Origin: Lonicera japonica
Lineage: Eukaryota > Streptophyta > Magnoliopsida > Dipsacales > Caprifoliaceae
NCBI GenBank assembly: GCA_021464415.1
Contig: CM038467.1
Location: forward strand, 20,441,511-20,505,510
Length of the DNA: 64,000 bases
Reading direction: 5' to 3'
Numbering within the stretch: the first letter of the stretch is position 1; each line of letters starts with the position of its first letter. Positions 23,194 to 36,430 of the stretch are shown here, one piece after another. The notes under the pieces are model-generated. The model was not told where the DNA came from. It saw only the letters and a list, made by a program, of their open reading frames with translations, and did not search any database. Both the position numbers and the translations under genes were made by a program.

Positions 23194-23960
23194 TTTTTTT
23201 TGGGTAAAATTTGAATAATATTATATCATCAACAAACTTGGTATGCCAGAATACTATACAAGACCAACCAAATCTAAACAAAAACAACATTATAAAAGCA
23301 TTTTATCATCCTTCAGATGCATGCTTCCAGTTCTGGTAATTCCTCTGTCCATTCCAACCCCACGTAGCATGTCTGATACTTTCCTCAACTCTCTGCAAAA
23401 CAAAATTCCAATCATGGCTCTCAAGTCAGAAAATGCTGCAATTTCTTTCCTCCCGAACATGATAAACAGTAGCAGCCATAGTAAGACATCTGTATGAGCT
23501 TTAAAACTCCCTCCTTTTCCCTGATCTATGTGCAAGTAGGTACACGCCATATCTCAATCACCAGTTTGTCCAACAACCCCATTCCTTCTCAGATACTCTC
23601 TCCAAATCATCTTAGAGAGCAAGTACAAGTAAAGAACAAATGATTAGTATCTTCCACATTATCATTACAAAGCACACATAAGTAATCTTGGATGCACCCC
23701 TACTCCTTAAGCCTCCTCGTTGTTAGTAGCTTCCCTTTTGAAAGCGCGCCATCCAAAAAATAAGTGTCATTCGAGCCAACCCTAAACAATACAAGTTTCC
23801 ACCAACTAACCACTCTCTTATGAGCCCTGATAACTTCCTTAGCAGAATTCACAATAAAGAACTTGTGTGAATTAAGGACCCATCAGCAACTCTATACTTT
23901 ATATTATCATAGAAACTGAAAAGGCTTTGCTCAAACATTTTTGAGTTGCAGAATCAAATT
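23194..23960 (-). pseudogene. Degenerate LINE 3' end (zf-RVT region and poly(A) tail)
   Basis: On the minus strand, about 23840-23600 reads, in frame but with stops, as a LINE C-terminal zf-RVT-type segment. It shows a SWWKLV phrase, then GKLLTTRRLK, CVLC, and NHLFFTC with the C-x2-C...H-x4-C spacing. About 400 bp further downstream the element ends in a poly(A) run, seen as T at 23194-23201. The upstream limit is uncertain and set at about 23960. No intact reverse transcriptase or endonuclease was found, so it is a 5'-truncated non-LTR retrotransposon relic. Confidence 0.65.
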
Positions 23961-26342
23961 CCGTCTTCACACCAAAACTATAAATGAAAAATGTTACGAC
24001 ATAACGAATCATAGTCCTCAAGTTACATTACCAAAATAATGATCACCATTTGATCATCTCTTTTAATCTGGTGGAAGGGAAATGCAAATGATAGCCGCCC
24101 AAAAATATTAGGCTTCAAGTTCCTACATCAATATGGCTAACCTGGATACCCGAGGGAGAAGAATTACATTTCCCAAGAAAACCATATGGTTCAATCTGCT
24201 TAGGTTTTGGTATTTATGTACGTAGGCCGGGTAGCACGATGATGAGTATTTTTCACCATCTTCTATGATCAATACCTCTTTATTTTTACATTTATAAATT
24301 TCGAATTAGTGACTTAACCTTTTTTTGAAAGCTGTGAGTTGAGTTTTCAATTATGTTCATATGATGTTATAGAAGTCAACTATTCAATCAGAGGTTTTTG
24401 TTTTTTTTTTTTGGCTGAGATGAGATGAGATTTTTTTATAAACTAAAATTATTTATTTGGATTTTTGAGTGTTGTGATAATTTATGAATATTATAGTATG
24501 TGTGCGTATACCAAAATAAGTTACACCACATATTATTTACCATAAATTAACAATAATATCAAGTGAATATATTGATATAATTAATAAAACAATATTTCAA
24601 AGAATATTGCACTTAAAGATAACAAAAACGAGTTAAAATAAAACGGACTTGCTTGCATGAAGCTGAAATCGCTAGTAATTGTACGTCCGCACGGTTGCAC
24701 TCAGTGTGGTACGCTACAGCCAGGTTCGCACGGTGCAGGTCTCACCTTGATGCGCATAGCTATTCCCTTGATCTTCTGGATCGTATGCACTTCTGCCCAT
24801 TCTGCATTCTCTTAGTTTTTCTACTTTTTTATTGTTGAAATGTATAGTTTGGGTTAAACTCTCCTCCCCCGCAATACCATAATTTCTCAATACTTAGAAT
24901 GTTGCCATAGTGACTGATCAGTTATTATTTTGACAATTCTGTGAATTGACCTAAGAAACAAAGTTGATTAATCCCAAGACTATTCCAACAGAAATCGATA
25001 AGAGGTTTTCTTTTGTTATTAGATTAAACGCTGCTTCATTTGCACTTGCGAATAGAGTATTTTTCTTTTATTATTTTGAAACTTTATTTGTTTATATAAG
25101 TACTTTTGTTTTGCTTAAATGCATCAAAATGCCCATAAAAGAGTATATGTTTAACTTTGACAAGATTTAAGTATACACTAATTTTCGTTATTAAGTTATT
25201 ATAGATAGTTTCATTAGCGGATCTAAGGCAATCCCCTTTCTGGAATTTTGAGAACATCAGTAATTACTACTACTAATATTATTGTTAGCAGAATATTTCA
25301 CATGAATTAGGTCACTTCTAAATAAGTTCTACAAGTAATAATATAGTTTACTAGTTTCAAACCCATGCGATGCATGAAAGTTTGGATATACCTTTTTCAC
25401 AAATTTAAAAAGACTATCTTTAATAATATAAAGTGTTGATAAAATGCTTTCATCTTTAAGATCACAAATGTGTATTAGTTTTAAATAGTTAGCAAGAAAA
25501 AAAAAATAAGCTAAAATCTGAATGCCCTAATCTTCCATTACTCGATCACTTAGATATAGAGTTTAAATCATGATCAACAATTTAGCATTAATGATTATTG
25601 AGGTTATGTATATGTAATATGACAACAGAATTTAGTATTTATTACATAAGTTTTATAATTCATTATCTGCCATGACTTAACTTTGATGTAGAGGAATGCA
25701 TAAATTCTAATTTGCATAAACAAATATCTAAATGTGTTGATATTGCTGAAAACTCTTGTTTTAAATAAACTTGGCCATTCATTAGTGCAATTTGTTGTTA
25801 TGCATAGAAAACGTGTTTTGTGATATAAAAATTTAAAATAATTTTATGAATCAGTCCCATAAACTAGACCAATTATAAAATAATTGCAATTAGTGTAGTT
25901 AAAATTTTCTATCCAAATCACTTGATAAATTTAACTTTTCTATATCTTGTCATTTTCCAAAATAAAAAGAAAATGTATAACTAGCATCGTTCTAAAAAAA
26001 ATTAAGAATTGTGATTTACCTACTATCAAGTTAGTCGGAATTGTATAAGTTCTACAAAGTCAATTAATTTGAAAAAATAAAATGTGACTTTATTAGAAAT
26101 TAACATGTGAGAGTGAGATACATGATAAACCAATTCAAAGAATACAAATCAAACTCAGTTGTAAGGTGCAAAAAATCTCCTTGTAAAATTGTTTTTGCAG
26201 ATTGAGCATCTCAATCTCTAAATAATAATTTATGATCAAATGTGAAAGAAATATTGAAAAAAGACGTAATAACTTAATTTAACGTCAAATTATCTTCAAT
26301 TTTGTTACTAAACCCAATAGTATAAAATAAAACAGTCATATT

Positions 26343-27259
26343 GTTGGACAAAGACTTTGATTTGTATATTATTTTACAAGAAATAATCTCTTAAAATTTA
26401 TTTAAAATTAACGACACAAATTTGTGAAAAACTAAGAAAATCATTTATAAAAAATAGTATAAGTAAAGAAAGCTAGCCTTTGAGATTAGCAACATAATCG
26501 CTGTCCTGAAGAAGTTATTGCCTCCCTACGTGCAGGTATTAACGGTCGATAACACTTCTAAGATAAAACCTAAAAGGCTCCCAACTTTGTCTCCTCTATG
26601 TGCACGTCCACAGGAAATCACATTGCCCAAACTCAAAAATATATATACACACAAAATATATATGTATCAATGAAGGTTTTTGGAAAAAAGATAAATATAT
26701 ATGTATTGAGTCAATAGAATGAAATGATTTTCACTCATTTATATATATAGGTGAAAGAATATAGGAGTTATGAAAAGAACTAATGGGGAAATTAGATTAA
26801 ATGATTATAATATAATAATGTTATATAACTCCTATATTTATGAATATAATAAACTATATAACTCTTTTATTTATATCCACTATAATGGCATTTATTAAAT
26901 TTGTAACTCACAACATTTAAATAATAATTATGATTTTTATTAAAATATTCCAACATATACAATACCTTTTCTACATTATGTTATTTTACTTACCTTCCGA
27001 GTTTCTCTTTTCTCCAATATAAAAGTTGATTATCTTGATTAATATTATTTTCTAGAGATATCTTTATTTACAAAGCTATGTATATATTAGGGTGAGAGGA
27101 AGGATATAAATACAAATTAAAGAGTTATAGTATTTGAAAATACAAACTTTTTAATCTAAAAAAAAAATGTTAATTTTTATTTGCCATTAAAAGGTGTGTA
27201 TAGAAAAACTAAAAAAAAATGAAAAGAGATTGGCGAGAGAATTAAATGGATGGAGAAAG
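26343..27259. repeat. Dispersed repeat, uninterrupted copy A
   Basis: From GTTGGACAAA at 26343 to GGAGAAAG at about 27259 the sequence is similar to 30055-30394 joined to 43464-44067. Shared phrases include TCTCCTCTATGTGCACGTCC, ATATATACACACAAAATATA and GGCGAGAGAATTAAATGG. It carries the undisturbed ATATGTATCAAT target (26660 onward) into which the gypsy element inserted in copy B. It is non-coding. Confidence 0.85.
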
Positions 27260-29159
27260 AAAAATTTAATATTTTTATTTGCCATTAAAAAGTGTGTATA
27301 GGAGCCACATCTTTATTTAGAAACCTCATATATAAAGTCACAAGTTTCATTTCTTAAAATTTTAAGTTCATAAAACAAATTTCCAAAAGAGAAGATCGAA
27401 ATTTCTTTTATCAAACCATGTCACATGCAAATTAAAAACCTTCTTCTCTTTGAATCTCAAAACAAGATTCTCGAACTTATAAATTTTTCTCACACTAAAA
27501 ATAAGAAGTTCAAAATTTATTTGAACTTGCATAAAACATGAAATGATAGAAAACTAAGTATGTGGTCATAATTTAACACAAAACAGTATATAACAAAATT
27601 ATAAACCCCCGCATTCTAAAACTTTATACGAAGTACCGCATTCAACAAATTTCTCAAAATATATTTTCTAATAACTCAACATAATATTTAAAACTTCACA
27701 ATGTATCACGTGTATCTCAATATTTTGAAGATGTAAAATTTATATATAAGAAGTTTAAAATTGTTTAACTTATGCGTGTCAATTAGTAAATCTTGCAAAA
27801 GTTAAACATTTTCACAAATTCTCATGTTCTAGAATAATAATAAATTGATGTCTCAAAACTCTAGAAAATTTGTACGAAACATTTTTTTCCCTTAAGTTGT
27901 ATTTTATAGAAAAAACAATAGAGTACACACATTTCACCCCATATTTAAAATCTTTATACAAAGTACCACATGAGATATCAACATTATTTCCTTTCAAATC
28001 ATATATTCAAATTCTCATAATTGGTTTTATAAATATCATAATTTGACAATCCATACTTTTAAATATTAAAATGACCATACACACTATCAATATATAAATA
28101 GATTCGATCATAAACATTATGGTAATTTGAAATACTTTCACATAAAATTTCTAAAATGGGATATTAAAATTTTTCCTCCAATAAAGATTTTGGGATTACT
28201 ATGAAGGGGAACATAACATAAGTCTATTTTAGCCACAAAAGATCAACTTTTTTTTTTACAAATATATATTCCCTTCTTTATTGATATCATGATCTAATTT
28301 GCCTAAAGGCTTAGTGTTTAAAAAATGGTATACAAAAAGTAAATAAATTTGTAAACCTCAACATAACATACTTCTTGAAATTCATCTGTTTGTAAAAATA
28401 ATCAATTTATCCTCTAACGAGAATAATTATATTGCTCCTAAGTGGAAAGTGTAATGTACATAATCTATAATATAAACCTTAACATATACCTCATAATATG
28501 TTCGGATATACTTTGCCTATACACTATAATAATCAAGAAAATGATCAAGTCCTAATTAAATCGTTGCCAATTTTAAAAAAAAAATTACAAAACATACGTG
28601 CGTACTTGTGTGTGTACGAACATCTATATACAAGGGTAAGCCTTAAAATGGTTTCAAATTTCAATGTGGTATGAAAATTATAACATTAGCGTGTACCACA
28701 TAAGATATATACTTTTAATTTAGTACATAAAGTAAATTAAATAATACATAAACAATAATGCATGAATTAATTTTCACAAACTATATGTAACAAAGGGTTA
28801 CAAACACAAATCTCATATCAACTTCATGTTTCAAACATCGTGTTTTAACTCTAGATTGGGTGGATAAATTAAGCATCTTAGTATTGTAAAATAAATTTAT
28901 GTGTATTATGTTAACATACAAGATTGTACAAAATTGATACAATCATAAATCAACCTAGAAATATAAACTAGCTTATGATTATGGGGGTTTTAATATTACT
29001 ATATAGATATATGCTACTCGAGAAATTTCAGTAGGAGTTTACCTTTAGTTGCTACACAATGTATCAATAATCATTTACTAAACACGAGGCTCAACGATAG
29101 TTTGTGAGCATTTCACACACACATATATGAGATCTAAAACATTTACAAAATATTGTCTC

Positions 29160-29160
<1 letters not shown>

Positions 29161-29196
<36 letters not shown>
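29161..29196 (+). repeat. (TAA)12 microsatellite
   Basis: Twelve uninterrupted TAA units in AT-rich non-coding DNA. Confidence 0.95.
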
Positions 29197-30054
29197 GGAA
29201 ACAACTATATACAAATTAAAAATATCACGTACTATTATCTCTTTTGATATCTAATAAGTGAAACTAGTGGAAAGTTTCGCCTCCAAATACAATCATCATA
29301 TTTTATGATAAGTCCAAATAAATTTATTTATGTAAATCAATAATTTATTTCCATTAAAGAGGAATAACCACATTGTTTATAATTAACATTCATGATATAC
29401 ACAATTCATAACGTTATAAAATTAAATGTTGATATTTATTTTTTATTTTTAAATTTAAAATAGAATATATTAAAAACACAATTCCAAAATTCATAATGTT
29501 ATGTCTTGCTTGTTTTCATACTCATAAATAACTTATGAGATTGTGAATCATTAATAATATCTTAATACACTTTCATGAACTTTATAGAATTAAAAATCCG
29601 TAAGCCATCTATCTAATTTAATTTAGAAGGTTCATTAGAACGTACATCTTTGCTTGACAACTCTATAATCATATTTCTTTTGTGAAAATTGGAGAAACTC
29701 AGCACTTTGGCACGGTTTTATGGGTGGCGATTCTTCAAAACCCTTTGCAAGGTACATCCATCAAATTACACTTTCAATTATAATATGAACTACTAATAGT
29801 CGTACGTAGTCTAAGAAAAGTAATTTATAAAGTATTATTTTAATAAAAGTAAATATAGTCTCCAACAAATGAAGAAATAATTATATTTATAAATCTGAAC
29901 TCATGCCACAAACATAAAAGTTTAATAAAGTAATTGGCATTGTAAATAATACTTATGTTTTTTAAGACTCTCAAACAAGTTTATATCGATTTTAAAACAT
30001 CTTTCCTATGTTGAAAGACCGAATACAAATCAAAGTACTTTAACGTCTTTATAT

Positions 30055-30394
30055 GTTGGACAAATACTTTGATTTGTATATTATCTTACAAGAAATAATC
30101 TCTTAAATTTATTTAAAATTAACAATACAAATATGTGAAATACTTGGAAAATCATTTATAGAAAATAGTAGAAGTAAAGAACGCTGACCTTTGAAAGTTG
30201 CGACATAGTTGCTATTCTAAAGATGTTATTACCTCCCAAAGTACAGGTATTGACAGTCGATAACACCTCTTAGATAAAACCCAAAATACTCACAGCTTTG
30301 TCTCCTCTATATACACGTCCACAGGAAGACGGGCTGAATCAGTCCAATCATATTGTCCAAACTCAAAAATATATATACACACAAAATATATATG
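30055..30394. repeat. Dispersed repeat, copy B, left part
   Basis: The left segment of the second copy of the 26343-27259 repeat. It ends at the ATATG target duplication (30390-30394), where the gypsy LTR begins. Compared with copy A it has a short extra segment around 30330-30350. Confidence 0.85.
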
Positions 30395-33222
30395 TGACTC
30401 GGCGAAAACAACGTGAGTTATTACACCCAAGTGCAGGTGGTCGGTCAAATAATAACTACTTGGTAAGTCCGAGGTCGATCCACGGAGAGGAGGGTAGTTC
30501 TTTAACTTAGGAAAATGTCTTTCAAGAGGAAGAAGAGAAAAATAAAGAAAAGATGAAATATGGAAGGAATTGAATGAGAATTAATAAGTAAACTAACTAA
30601 AGGCAATATAACTAAATAAAACATGTAAATGAAACTAAATCTAAAAATAGCGAAACATTATTATGCTAAAGGAAACAAAACTAACATAACAAGAACATAG
30701 AATAAAGCTAAATAAAATAAATAGTAAAAATAGCGTGTTAAACTAATTAAACCCTTGAAAAACTTTAATTAAAATTAAGAATAAAAATTTCTAGGGGTAT
30801 CCATAAGTTCTGGGCAACACAACGGGTAATTCGGTGGACCGGGAATCATTTTCTAATTAATTTTCTTTGAAAAATCAGCCTACTATCCATGAGTTAATTG
30901 ATCTCATAAACTCGTATTTTTCGTAATAATTCGTACGTGACATGAACTATACGTACCAATATTAATTATAGAATCAATTCGTATTACTTAATTTTACCGA
31001 AAACACTTGTTTATTAAAGTGAAGTAGTGCTTGACACTACAAAACTTTTTATTAAAAGTGAGTTTAGAAATATTAAGTAAAATCCACAATTTAATTCAAA
31101 TAGGTTAAAACATGATTAAAATCAAATTTGAATTAAAACGGGCGGTAGATACACAAAATTGGCAATTTTGGTATCAAAAAGTAAGGATTAAAAATACTAC
31201 CAAAAATAGTCCACTATAATTTGAAATTATAAAGATACAAAACCAATTAATTTAGAGAGTATAGATCACCCTCTAAGTCAACTAGTTAGGGTTTAGCACA
31301 AAAATAACGATTCAAACTAGTTTGGTTATTTTGTCGGAATTTTTTTTATTAAATTTATTATAAAAATATGTGATTAGCATACTAGGATAATAATTTAATA
31401 AAAATCAGATTTATAATGACCTATTAGCCAATGAAAAATTAATTAGAATTGAATTAGAGTCCAAAAAATTATCGCGTCGGCATACCTGTTCCTTACGGAC
31501 CCCTAACTAACGAACTAGCCAAACATATCTAATAAATTCATGCTCAATAAATTAATTAAATAAAACAACCTACATAAATTCATAAATTAAAATCTAAATA
31601 AAATCATAAGTATGCACAATTTATACTAAAAATTAATAAAACAGTAAATAAAACTAAAAAACCTGGAATTGAAGTACGTGCGTAGACCAATAATTAAATT
31701 ATGAAATCAATTTTCAATAATGTACTTAAATACTTTGTCCCAAACTCCCAAATAACACCAAAGAAAAATAATGAAAGCGATACAATTTAAGCCTTGATGT
31801 TGAAAAAGAAATAAATTAAAGAATGAAGAAATAAAGAGAAAGAAACTCAATGGAGAGAGAGAGAGAAAGAGAAAAGGACGGCTGCTGCTATTTTTTTTTA
31901 TGGCTTGCACGGCTGTGTGATGATGATGATGATTTGATGATATATATAATTGAGTAAACAGCTTAAATGGCCACTAAACTTTCGATCTAATATCATTTTG
32001 GCCATTAAACTTTAAAACGAACCACTTTGGTCATCTAACTTCAGAGTGAGTACCACTTTGACCATTCCATCCAATTTGGCTGTTAAATTTGATACCTTTG
32101 CACGGCACATGACTTCGTGCAAGGCTTTTTTGGCCATATTGCAACAAAACGACATTTCTTTCCTATAATTTTCACCAAAATGAAACACATATAATGTATA
32201 AAACATATCTTTATTTTCAACAAATAGCACAATTTAGGCTATTTTATAACCAAAATGATCAAAATATGCTTAAATGAAGTCATGTGCCTTGCACATGGTT
32301 TCTTTCTATTCAATTTAAGAGTAAAATAGAAGTTTGATGGCCAAAGTAGAACTAACTCCAAAGTTGGATGGCCAAAGTGGTTCGTTTTAAAGATTGATGG
32401 CCAAAATGGTACTGGATAGAAAGTTTAATGGCCATTTGAGCAGTTTACTTTATATAATTTTACAAACCTAATTTATTTAGGTTTGCCAATGGGTCATGGA
32501 CTTAGTTTAATTTGGAACTTGAAAATTGACCAAAAATATATTGCAGCACATGAGACTTGAACTTAAAACTACAAAGAAAGAACTTCTCACGCAAACTATC
32601 TCGGCTAGGCCCACTTTCGATAATTTTTTGCACATTCAATTGTTTTATTCATTCGTGCAGGAATCTTCTCTTCTGGCGCACTGTTCGTATTTCGGCCATA
32701 ACTTTGCGCTCCGAACTCCAATTAATGCAAGGTTTTCTCCCACACGTAGCTAACTCAAAGCTTTACAAATTTTGTGTTAGGAGTTTTCTTCAGATTCTAC
32801 ACGGATAAATACCAAAATTGGTTGGAACAAAGGAAACGCGCACGGTGGATCTCTTTTTCAACCGAAAATTTTTCGAATTGATTCAAATGGATTTTTCTTC
32901 GCTTGAGATGATTTATCGGCTTCTCTTAGTCTCTTTCATCCATTCCCTTCATGCTTGATCTTGAGAATTGCTTTCGTTTCACTTCTTGAACTTAATTTAG
33001 CTCCGAATTTGACCGGCAATATCTATCTTTGGGAGAATTTGCTTTTGGATTCGTTTTTGTTCATTTTTAACCTGTAAAAAGGGTAAAATGCACTAGAAAC
33101 AAATATATTTTCCTATTTCATGATAAAAACTCAATTCTTAACAATTTAAGATAATTAAAACCAAATTCATACATATTACGCCACCTAAATATGTATAAAA
33201 ATGCAATATTTTAGCTTAATCA
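30395..33222 (-). repeat. 3' LTR of the gypsy element (2,828 bp, with insertion)
   Basis: It starts TGACTCGGCGAAAACAACG and ends GCTTAATCA on the plus strand. It aligns with the other LTR end to end; in the first ~130 bp I count 13 substitutions by eye. It is longer because of a 499-bp insertion at 31952-32450 and a few flanking bases absent from the partner. A GA-rich microsatellite lies near 31850-31875. Confidence 0.92.
31952..32450. mobile_element. Mutator-like MITE inside the 3' LTR, 9-bp TSD
   Basis: Perfect 9-bp duplications TATATAATT flank it (31943-31951 and 32451-32459). The termini are inverted repeats of about 28 bp: GTAAACAGCTTAAATGGCCA at the left matches the reverse complement of GGCCATTTGAGCAGTTTAC at the right with few differences. 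A 9-bp duplication fits Mutator-type transposition. The partner LTR lacks it, so it arrived after the LTRs diverged or was lost there. The interior has no transposase. Confidence 0.8.
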
Positions 33223-35293
33223 CATCCCTCAACTAACGTATTACTAGTCTCTAGCAATGAAGTGATCTTTATTACAATCCAACTAAAAAAAACACAGAAA
33301 AGAAAAACTAAAAATACAATCTTAATCTTAAACAGTTGCATTAAGCGCATGAAATAAGCCTTTAAACCTCTAGGTCTCCCCTAGTAAAACGAGTTTTGTC
33401 TCGTGAGAGTTTGCAGTGAATCTACCCATAAAATTAATGATTGCAAGACAAATCCAGCCAAAGTTTCTAAAAAGTTTGTCCTTTCAAAAATAGCTCAGCA
33501 AGAACTCAACAAGACTTATGCAATGCATTAGCAAAAGATATTTAGGAAAAGTGCAAGTCTTGATAATAATTAAAAAGATGCATACATAAGTGAATTTAAG
33601 TGTTCATACTTAGACAGTTATATTAACTTGTCAATGTCAATGCTAATCATGGGATAAAGCTCTTGTTCATCATTAAGCCTCGACTCAATTTTCACTGGGC
33701 ATACACTCTACAAATGAATCATTAGTAGCAAGTGTAACACTCTACATACGGGCTAAGGATTGTTCGTAAGCAAATTCAAATACCTTACGTATGTTTTCTT
33801 TGAAAGACGTCAAAATGAAATAATATGAGTCTTTTAAACTAAGATTCAGTTATTAAAGAAGCGAGACTGCTATATCTTCCCTTTTATTGTTTAAACCATA
33901 AACTAAACCTTTAGGGATCAATTAAGATTTTGCTAGATTGTAATGGGGTTAAGGGTAGTGGTTATGAAATGAACAGGTCAAATGAGGGATCAAAAGACTC
34001 ATCAGCTCAGTTAACTCGGGAGGTATATAAACGAGTCTCTATATCAAACACATACCCAATTTTTACTGTCTGCATTATCATCTCAATACACTTGCTTTTC
34101 TTTATTTTTTGTAAGGCCTTCTTTTGATATCTATTTTTTTATTGCCTTTTCGCTCTATAATTTTTTTTTAATTTTTTTTAAACAAAGCAAGATATTCTTC
34201 TTTGCAATTCTTTTCATAATATAATCCAGGCCTTTGATTTTGAGTCATACTGCTAATGAGCCAAAAAGGTAGGTAAGTTATGGAATTTGGGCTCGGTTAT
34301 TCATTTGGTATATCAATACCAATCAAGCTTCAGGCTTCAAAATTGGCTACTAAGGATAAAACATAACAGGTAGACTAAAGCTATATAGGCTAATGAAAGA
34401 CGGCCTATATCATTTCCCTAATGCCAATTCTAGGTTTCAACAATAAGGCAATAGCAATCTCATGGACGAACTTCTTTAAAACTGAATAAGAGTGATAGTA
34501 GAATGACTCGGACAATTTAATAAACGCTTTCAAAAGAATCAAAATTTGTAAATAATAGCTCTCAAATAAGGAAGAAATACTCAACTCTTCACAAGGCTAT
34601 ATAGTCTCCACTCATTATGAACAAGGCATTTTTCAGTCATGTTATATCAATATAGTCTATAAACATGAACAAGTAAATTCAAATTGGCATATAACTTTTC
34701 AAACATAATAAAAATCAACATTTTCAAAATTATCTAATATTACTAAACATATTAAGTCTAATCATGAATGCGTCGTCACCCAATGAAAGGGAACAAGAAA
34801 GATACCGTCAAGCGACTTAGGCTTGCAATCTCTTATTATTTTTTTGAATTTGTTTTTTGAAAAAAAAAAACATAAATAAAGCAAAAAGACTATCCTAAGT
34901 TACTTGCATATAGGCTTTTCAAAAAAAATTGGACCATAGGTCTCCCTCCCCCAACTAAAATCTAACATTGTCCCCAATGTTACAAAATAAGCACAAAAGC
35001 ATGAATGCAAAAGACTGAAATAAATGAATAAAAGGAAAGATATTCTGAGAGTGGCCTAATCTTTGTAAAATCTGCATGTTAACAACAACAAACCTACCAA
35101 AAACTAAAAATAAACAAAAAAAAAGAAAAATAAAAAAAATCCTAAACTACTTACCTGACTTACCTGGTGCGTGCTGTCTTTTTTTTCTTCAAAAGTACCT
35201 ACAAAATTGATAGCTATGCAAAAATGGCTAATCACAAAATATTGTCAGTACAATTCATAGCCAAAGGAAAAAACAAAACTTACCTTTACTTTC
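33223..35293 (-). other. Non-coding 3' internal region of the gypsy element
   Basis: About 2 kb between the last open frame and the 3' LTR. I find no reverse transcriptase, RNase H or integrase motif in any frame. The base next to the LTR is only weakly purine-rich on the minus strand (GAGGGATG), so the polypurine tract is poorly defined. Short frames here (for example near 33930) have no domain. Confidence 0.5.
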
Positions 35294-35713
35294 TCACTCT
35301 TCCCCCCAACTAAGGCTCTGCTTAGTGTCAAACAGTAGTAATCGGAAGAGTTGTGGGTCAACCCAATGAATGATGGCTATCACAGTAAGATCAAGAAGTT
35401 TAAGCATATAAAATAGAACTTTTTGGACACAATGTATGTCCGGGTGCAAATCCTTAGAAACCACAACCATGAGGTCATGAAGGAAAACATAGGCATGATA
35501 ATACAATAACTTGGAATGACTAAGATCACAACACTTTTCTACACCTAAGTCTGGCTCTAGATCAGAGGAAATGAGAGAGAAAACCACATTGTGGTTATGA
35601 AGTATCTTATCAGAATGGCCTATAAGAATTGAAATGAACTCTAATGAAAAGTGTGGATCACTAGGTGAAATGTTATTATGGAACAAAACATCAACACACT
35701 TCTTATTCAACAA
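35294..35713 (-). CDS. 139-codon open frame in the gypsy element, downstream of protease
   Basis: The predicted 139-residue product is rich in Leu, His, Ser and Asp and contains phrases such as HSDKILHNHN and LFDTKQSLSWGEE. I do not recognise it as RT, integrase or envelope-like. Upstream sequence back to about 36000 reads in the same general frame with two stop codons, so the frame seems to continue the gag-protease polyprotein and then terminate. Its role is unknown; it may simply be a relic of the element's polyprotein. Confidence 0.4.
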   Translation of the reverse strand: MLNKKCVDVLFHNNISPSDPHFSLEFISILIGHSDKILHNHNVVFSLISSDLEPDLGVEKCCDLSHSKLLYYHAYVFLHDLMVVVSKDLHPDIHCVQKVLFYMLKLLDLTVIAIIHWVDPQLFRLLLFDTKQSLSWGEE

Positions 35714-36019
35714 GCATTGAATTTAAGATAAATAATCATCCAGCTCCAACTGCTTAGCAATGATATTTGGCTCGGATTTTACATGGAGAAATCGATCAAT
35801 TTGGGACTCCAAATCATTATTATTCTCGAAATTCAAGGAATATAGAAAAGAACTAGTTTCCTACTGAAGTTCAAGATCATCTAAAGTGGGCACAAATTGG
35901 TCAAACTCCTCGGTTAAAGAATCTTGCAATAGGATGGATGGTAGTGAATTTACAAAAAATTCTTTCTCGATACTCATTTGATCAAAATTAAGATCTAAGA
36001 GGCCGATAAGATTTATCTC

Positions 36020-36430
36020 TTAAATTTCCTCATCTCTGTCATCATAATTTTGATCAGACTTCTTAGTAATGGAGAAAATATTAAGTTTAACCTTCATGTT
36101 CCCAAAAGTTAGCTGCATCATACCATTCCTACAATTTACGAGGGTATTTGCAGTAACTAAGAATGGACGACCCAAAATGATAAGAATTTGAGTAAAAACA
36201 TTAATCATAGTCTGAGTATCCAAAACAATAAAGTCGACCGGATAGACGAAATTGTCAACCTTAACTAATACATCCTTAATCAGTCATTTAAGAATCTTGA
36301 TAGAGCGGTCAGCTAAATGAATTGTGATCTTGGTAGGCTTTAGCTCACCTAGATCCAATTGTTAGTACACTGAAAGAGGAAGTAAATTCACACTTGAACC
36401 TAAATCTAGCAAAGCATGCTCAATTCTTTG
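36020..36430 (-). pseudogene. Retropepsin-like protease remnant of the gypsy element
   Basis: The minus-strand frame contains ALLDLGSSVNLLPL (Asp-Leu-Gly at 36406-36398), where the family has Asp-Ser/Thr-Gly. It is followed by ELKPT, DVLVKVDNFVYPVDFIVLD and IILGRPFL, the expected order for a Ty3/gypsy aspartic protease. Stop codons interrupt it, and the replaced Ser/Thr also suggests that it is inactive. Confidence 0.7.

Noticed and set aside
24653..24838. 61-codon frame in the GC-richer patch near 24700
   Set aside because: It is too short, has no domain, and is flanked by low-complexity DNA. The rRNA-like similarity is only ~22 bp.
29161..29196. Possible CRISPR-like or regulatory repeat array
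   Set aside because: It is a simple TAA microsatellite. No direct repeats with regular unique spacers were seen, and the DNA is a plant nuclear genome.
32012..32230. 72-codon minus-strand frame in the 3' LTR
   Set aside because: It lies entirely inside the inserted MITE and has no homology that I recognise.
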